Source: Parachlamydiaceae bacterium
GTDB taxonomy: Bacteria; Chlamydiota; Chlamydiia; Chlamydiales; Parachlamydiaceae
Length of the DNA stretch: 9,507 nt
NCBI GenBank assembly: GCA_013698165.1
Contig: JACCVN010000380.1
Location: forward strand, 1 to 9,507
Reading direction: 5' to 3'
Positions 6,820-9,507 of the stretch are shown here, piece after piece; the stretch's first letter is position 1, and each line of letters begins with the position of its first letter. Position numbers and translations under genes: made by a program. The notes beneath the pieces are model-generated. The model was given only the letters and a program-made list of their open reading frames with translations. It did no database searches and was not told the origin of the DNA.

Positions 6820-7173
6820 TTATAGAACAACTTTCAACTTAGCACCTACAGGATAATGGTCGGAAGGGTTCTCCACGTTTGGCAATGGAATACTGACGTC
6901 TGCTCTTTCACTTTTAAAACCAACTGTCTGCTCCTCAAAGGTAAACCTGCCGCCATTTTCTGGTTTTAAGGTAATCAGATAATCCTCTTCATCTACAGCA
7001 AATTTTCCCACTTTTGAATGCTGAGCTGTGACCATTCTTCTTTTTATCGTTGTAGGTCCCACATCTGTTCCCACAAGGCCAAGAGAATCTAAATGTTTTC
7101 GAAGGGCTAAAATATCTTCTTCATTTTTCGTATTGGCATCAATACCAATTAATAGTTGCAAGGTCGTGGGCAT
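6820..7173 (-). CDS. C-terminal part of an EEP-family nuclease/phosphatase
   Basis: This 117-residue open frame carries the C-terminal signature of the endonuclease/exonuclease/phosphatase superfamily. IGIDANT at 9-15 matches the GDFN-type strand with Asp12 and Asn14. SDHYPV at 104-109 matches the terminal SDH motif with Asp105 and His106. It lacks the N-terminal half of the fold, including the catalytic Glu and Asn, so on its own it cannot be an active enzyme. The ATG at 7173 has only a TAGAGGGC stretch upstream as a possible ribosome binding site. The preceding frame stops at 7175, one base before this ATG. I read it as the downstream piece of the broken gene spanning 6820-7716 rather than an independent gene. 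The specific substrate class (DNA, RNA, lipid) cannot be told. Confidence 0.6.
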   Translation of the reverse strand: MPTTLQLLIGIDANTKNEEDILALRKHLDSLGLVGTDVGPTTIKRRMVTAQHSKVGKFAVDEEDYLITLKPENGGRFTFEEQTVGFKSERADVSIPLPNVENPSDHYPVGAKLKVVL

Positions 7174-7174
7174 T

Positions 7175-7648
7175 TTAGCCCTCTAGCTTTTGTGTTGAAC
7201 TCAATATCGGCAGATCAAAGCTCTTACCGGCCATAGCGGCCTGATCGCGTAAAGTTTTATCAAGGTGCGAAAGTTGGGGCGGAGAATTTCTTAAGAAATA
7301 AAAAATCTTTTTGTCGCCGTATCGCTGTATAAAGGTGGCAATTTTCTCTACGTCTTCAACTTTAAATCCAAAAGCCTTTAGCTCTTCTGATTTACTCATT
7401 AATAGCTCTATGAAAATTGACGGGACAAGTTCTGCAAGAAGAGGTCCGTGTTCCCGATCCTTTTGTATAGCCTCAGCCGTCAAAGTAGCTTTATAATCCG
7501 CAAGTTGTTGTTCAATGAGATCTTCATTTCCAACAAGTTGCTTAATTTCACTCTCTGTCAAATGATTAGCTAATGCTTCTTTTGATACAACAGCTTCGAA
7601 AACTTTTTGGCGTACGGGATTTATTTCTAAACCATAATCCCCTTCAAC
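7175..7648 (-). pseudogene. Middle segment of the broken EEP-domain gene
   Basis: This open stretch is bounded by a TGA at about 7649-7651 and by the TAA at 7175-7177. A TTG at 7561 could serve as a start, giving 128 residues, but no ribosome binding site supports it. The frame is clearly coding further upstream (GDYGLEINPVRQ, then VFEAVVSKEALANHL), so the true beginning is at 7716 in another frame. The segment is mostly helical and rich in Glu, Leu and Lys, with no recognised motif except SHLDKTLRDQ near its end. I cannot assign a separate function. Confidence 0.5.
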
Positions 7649-7759
7649 TCAAAAGGATCGCTAAATATACCCAAAATATTAGCAGTATAAACAACTAAAC
7701 ATAACAAAATATTCATAGATTGCCTCAATAATATCAATTAATAGCGATGTAACAAGACT

Positions 7760-7788
7760 ATTTTAATAGACGTCTGTTTTATAATCAA
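7760..7788 (-). promoter_or_regulatory. Candidate promoter of the broken EEP gene
   Basis: On the minus strand TTGATT (7783-7788) and TAAAAT (7760-7765) are exactly 17 bases apart. This places a start near 7753, about 37 bases before the ATG at 7716. It supports 7716, not 7561, as the original start. Confidence 0.4.
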
Positions 7789-7928
7789 TGCCTAATGAAC
7801 GGAATGAGAATGGAACGTTAATGGACGGAACGACCAAATGACTTTACAAAACTAATTATTGCATTTTCCGATCATTCTGGTTTATCAATAGTTCATGTTT
7901 ATTCCATTTCATTTTTTACCAAAAAAAC

Positions 7929-7957
7929 TTGACTTTAATGTCATGACTCAATAGCAT
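7929..7957 (+). promoter_or_regulatory. Candidate promoter of the two-pass membrane protein
   Basis: TTGACT (7929-7934) and TAGCAT (7952-7957) are 17 bases apart. Transcription would begin near 7964, just after the upstream ATG-like region and about 38 bases before the chosen start at 8002. The -10 matches the consensus at four of six positions. Confidence 0.4.
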
Positions 7958-7987
7958 CAAATGCAATTACAATGTTTTATATAAAAA

Positions 7988-7993
7988 AAAGGA
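7988..7993 (+). promoter_or_regulatory. Ribosome binding site that fixes the start at 8002
   Basis: AAAGGA lies 8 bases before the ATG at 8002. The in-frame ATG at 7972 has no purine-rich ribosome binding site upstream and would add ten residues rich in Lys, Ile and Phe with no match in the downstream paralogue. The 8002 start is preferred. Confidence 0.65.
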
Positions 7994-8001
7994 TTTTTAA
8001 A

Positions 8002-8646
8002 ATGAGCATAGCAAGTCATTTAGCGGTTGTCAGGACTGCTTTTGAAGAATTTAAAGTTTTTGTTGTGCAACAAGTGGCCCTCCATCCAGTTGCTGCAATT
8101 GCTATTGCTATACTTTTTCCAGCAGCGATTATTGGCAGTTGTGTTTGGGGAATAAGGAAAATCAGAAGTCTCAATCAACCGGAATTGAACACACAAACCA
8201 ACAAAACAACTCCAGAAGTCAAGCCAAATATCCCTAAAGTCAATTTAACGCCGCTAGTAAGCCCAAAAGCTTCAACACAATCCTGGAATAAAAAACATTT
8301 GGCTCTCGGAGGGCTTGCTATTTTTGGTCTTGGCTTGGCTATCTATTGTTACAGCAACTACTCCTTTATGGATTTAAAAACTTCTTCCCTATTTAAGCGA
8401 ACGATTGGAAACGCTAACCCAACTTTACCTTCAACTTTGCCTATAATCCCTGAAGTTGAAATAGGAAAGATTGCGAATTGCCCCATTGATACATTAAAAA
8501 AATTCCTTAATGATGGCGGTAGTAATTCTGTAACAGCTAAAGCTAGGTTTTTAGAAGGTACTCATGGAATCTCTTGTGATAATTATTTACCATGGGAAAG
8601 CAATTTTATTAAATATTGTGATGTATATTTTAGAAGGAAAATTTAA
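8002..8646 (+). CDS. Two-pass membrane protein, frameshifted, unknown family
   Basis: From the ATG at 8002 the frame encodes 214 residues that I do not recognise. An amphipathic start (MSIASHLAVVRTAFEEFKVF) is followed by a hydrophobic segment at about 28-50 (HPVAAIAIAILFPAAIIGSC), a basic WGIRKIRSL turn, and a Pro/Thr/Lys-rich linker. A second hydrophobic segment lies at about 100-118 (HLALGGLAIFGLGLAIYCY), then a soluble C-terminal part. The paired hydrophobic segments separated by a polar linker suggest anchoring in the inner or a host-derived membrane. The frame ends abruptly in YFRRKI, while a well-conserved-looking continuation exists one frame over. The original protein was therefore probably about 303 residues and this is its N-terminal 70 percent. 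The N-terminal module recurs at 9094. Confidence 0.65.
   Translation: MSIASHLAVVRTAFEEFKVFVVQQVALHPVAAIAIAILFPAAIIGSCVWGIRKIRSLNQPELNTQTNKTTPEVKPNIPKVNLTPLVSPKASTQSWNKKHLALGGLAIFGLGLAIYCYSNYSFMDLKTSSLFKRTIGNANPTLPSTLPIIPEVEIGKIANCPIDTLKKFLNDGGSNSVTAKARFLEGTHGISCDNYLPWESNFIKYCDVYFRRKI
8019..8205 (+). repeat. Duplicated N-terminal module, copy 1
   Basis: These 187 bases align without gaps to 9105-9291 with 19 mismatches by my count, about 90 percent identity. The segment covers the amphipathic start, the first hydrophobic segment and the WGIRKIRSLNQPELN region. About half the differences are silent or conservative. Similarity weakens upstream, though both copies share an A-rich AAAAGGA leader. 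Confidence 0.9.
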
Positions 8647-8911
8647 AAAACCAATTATGTGGGGGATTGATCAATTTAGTAGACCTTTTATGGGAATCAA
8701 ATGTAGAGGTACAAGTCGAGCCGATTCGTTTACTTTCACATTGTTTCAACGCGATGCTGGCTCAGGTTCCACTCTGTCAGTTGGAGGTTTACCTTACATG
8801 AGGGGGGGATTAGGAGGGAACTTCGACCCTGCACACACTACGCCTAGAACTTTTTTGCATACTTTAACCCAACTTTTTATAGATGGATTTCCTGGAATAA
8901 CTCTTGGATAA
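8564..8911 (+). pseudogene. Displaced C-terminal part of the membrane protein
   Basis: This frame overlaps the end of the preceding one by 83 bases. From about 8620 it reads EGKFKKPIMWGIDQFSRPFM, then TFTLFQRD, a Gly-rich stretch and FDPAHTTPRTFLHTLTQLF before the stop at 8909. The first 20 or so residues (ESLVIIIYHGKAI) look like the out-of-frame shadow of the upstream frame, so the ATG at 8564 is unlikely to be a true start. The GAAGG before it is part of Leu-Glu-Gly codons. A single inserted base (or two lost) between about 8610 and 8645 would join the two frames. I do not recognise the domain. The pattern WGID-xxxRPFM-x-LFQR reads like a globular domain, possibly one of a paralogous chlamydial family, which is inference. 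Confidence 0.5.
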
Positions 8912-8926
8912 CTTTATCTTATTGGT

Positions 8927-8965
8927 GAGGCAAAGTAAAAACTAATAGAGTTCAAGCTTTGCCTC
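8927..8965 (+). terminator. Stem-loop after the membrane protein gene
   Basis: GAGGCAAAG (8927-8935) pairs perfectly with CTTTGCCTC (8957-8965) around a 21-base loop, 16 bases after the stop at 8911. No T-run follows, so it is an imperfect intrinsic terminator or an mRNA 3' end structure. Confidence 0.45.
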
Positions 8966-9093
8966 TCGGCATCCATTATCCCTGTAAAAAGCCAGCAATT
9001 CTCTGTACATTTAAATTAACACTTTATTATTACTGTCCTATATCATTTCCATTCATTACTAATATTTTATAAGAAAAGGAAATTTATTAGGGT

Positions 9094-9312
9094 ATGGTAA
9101 ATAATTTAGCCCTTGTAAAGACTGCCTTTGAAGAATTTAAAGTTTTTGTTGTCCAACAAGCAACCCTCCATCCAATTGCTGCAATTGCTCTTGCGATTCT
9201 TTTTCCAGAAGCGATCATTGGCAGTTGTATTTGGGGAATAAGGAAAATCAGAAGTCTTAATCAACCTGAATTGAACCCACAAACCAACAAATTAAAAAAA
9301 CAATCTATGTGA
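9094..9312 (+). CDS. Truncated paralogue: N-terminal membrane module only
   Basis: The 72 residues repeat the N-terminus of the gene at 8002: TAFEEFKVFVVQQ, one hydrophobic segment HPIAAIALAILFPEAIIGSC, then WGIRKIRSLNQPELN, ending after the polar QTNKLKKQSM. The linker, second hydrophobic segment and C-terminal domain are absent. Ribosome binding support is weaker than for the first copy: AAAGGA at 9075-9080 is 13 bases away and AGGG at 9089-9092 is too close. One internal hydrophobic segment gains a Glu (FPEAII for FPAAII), a mild sign of relaxed constraint or topology change. It is either a decayed tandem duplicate or a stand-alone single-pass peptide. The long open frame with few damaging changes leaves both possible. 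Confidence 0.55.
   Translation: MVNNLALVKTAFEEFKVFVVQQATLHPIAAIALAILFPEAIIGSCIWGIRKIRSLNQPELNPQTNKLKKQSM
9105..9291 (+). repeat. Duplicated N-terminal module, copy 2
   Basis: This is the partner of 8019-8205, gap-free over 187 bases and about 90 percent identical. Similarity ends sharply after the ACCAACAAA sequence, where copy 1 continues into its Pro/Thr linker and copy 2 runs into a short A-rich tail and a stop at 9310-9312. Confidence 0.9.
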
Positions 9313-9391
9313 ATCTATTGTGTATATCGATGTAATTATTAACTTTGATGTTTGTGAATTTATCACGATCTAGACTGCACAAATTCAACCA

Positions 9392-9499
9392 CTATGGACT
9401 AAAGTCCATAGATTGCTGCTCGTCTGAAAGATCGATTTCGACTAAAGTCGACTGAAAGATTCCGACTAAAGTCGGTTAAAAGACAGACTGAAAGTCTGT
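9392..9499. repeat. Array of four short covarying hairpins
   Basis: Four palindromes follow each other: 9392-9411 (TATGGACT-AA-AGTCCATA plus one more pair), 9438-9451 (TCGACT-AA-AGTCGA), 9462-9475 (CCGACT-AA-AGTCGG) and 9483-9499 (ACAGACT-GAA-AGTCTGT). All share a GACT...AGTC core. The outer bases differ between units but stay complementary within each. The last three sit about 24 bases apart, joined by linkers resembling CTGAAAGAT. Spacing and unit form do not fit CRISPR. The array may continue beyond the window. Confidence 0.8.
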
Positions 9500-9507
9500 T
9501 TCTATTT

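Larger units (their letters stand above)
6820..7716 (-). pseudogene. Frameshifted EEP-domain protein gene
   Basis: An ATG at 7716 with GAGG at 7723-7726 opens a frame beginning MNILLCLVVYTANILGIFSD, which looks like a signal peptide or membrane anchor. That frame stops after 29 codons. Restoring one G in the G4 run (7639-7642) gives a smooth reading FELKGDYGLEINP into the next open frame. A second break lies at 7177, where dropping one T joins STQKLEG to KMPTTLQLL and the EEP C-terminus. The rebuilt product is about 298 residues. A segment SHLDKTLRDQ about 40 residues before the GDFN-like motif resembles the HL...R..Q region of EEP enzymes, but the first half of the domain with its catalytic Glu is not visible. 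An internal deletion is therefore likely as well. Sequencing error is an alternative for either indel. Confidence 0.6.

Noticed and set aside
7790..7920. GGAACG-like short repeats (7798-7830) and a loose inverted match near 7900
   Set aside because: The units are only 6 to 8 bases, imperfect, and in low-complexity DNA; no consistent period or stem could be supported.
7972..8001. Upstream start ATG at 7972 for the membrane protein
   Set aside because: No ribosome binding site precedes it, while AAAGGA is well placed for 8002 and lies inside the proposed extension.
9392..9499. CRISPR array
   Set aside because: Units are short palindromes with differing outer bases, linkers are similar rather than unique, spacing is uneven and no cas gene is nearby.

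Overview
The window looks like a piece of a Chlamydiota chromosome, most likely an environmental (amoeba-associated, Parachlamydiaceae-like) lineage rather than a mammalian Chlamydia. The main reason is the minus-strand block rpsL-rpsG-fusA-rpsJ: S10 directly follows EF-G and tuf is absent. I know this arrangement from Chlamydiae, and the S12, S7, S10 and EF-G sequences read as chlamydial. The non-chlamydial-core flanks are AT-rich and carry proteins I cannot assign to a named family, which fits an environmental relative with a larger genome. Species assignment is inference.

Layout. 1-199: AT-rich leader with a TATAAT box. 200-1372 (+): a Q/N-rich, coiled-coil protein of unknown function. 1408-1435: a strong hairpin between convergent genes that ends the ribosomal operon. 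1450-4926 (-): rpsJ, fusA, rpsG and rpsL, transcribed in the order rpsL to rpsJ. The fusA and rpsJ junctions are tight, but a structured 160-base spacer separates rpsL from rpsG, and a 10-bp hairpin sits in the rpsL leader. 4927-5394: divergent promoter region. 5395-6546 (+): dxr, the second enzyme of the MEP isoprenoid pathway. 6547-6819: a convergent intergenic region holding a large GC-rich palindromic element with three related arms.

The right third is a decaying accessory region. 6820-7716 (-) is a gene with an endonuclease/exonuclease/phosphatase (EEP) C-terminus, broken by two apparent single-base indels. 8002-8911 (+) is a two-pass membrane protein whose C-terminal half has slipped into another frame. 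9094-9312 (+) is a truncated paralogue of the N-terminus of that protein, about 90 percent identical over 187 bases. 9392-9499 is a run of four short hairpins that share an AGTC core while their outer bases covary; it may continue past the window end.

Functionally, the centre is translation machinery (S12, S7, S10 and the translocase EF-G) plus one housekeeping metabolic gene. The flanks look like lineage-specific, fast-evolving material. I found no complete new multi-gene system. The most unusual items are the two palindromic repeat structures, the duplicated membrane-anchor module, and the structured RNA leaders inside the ribosomal operon.
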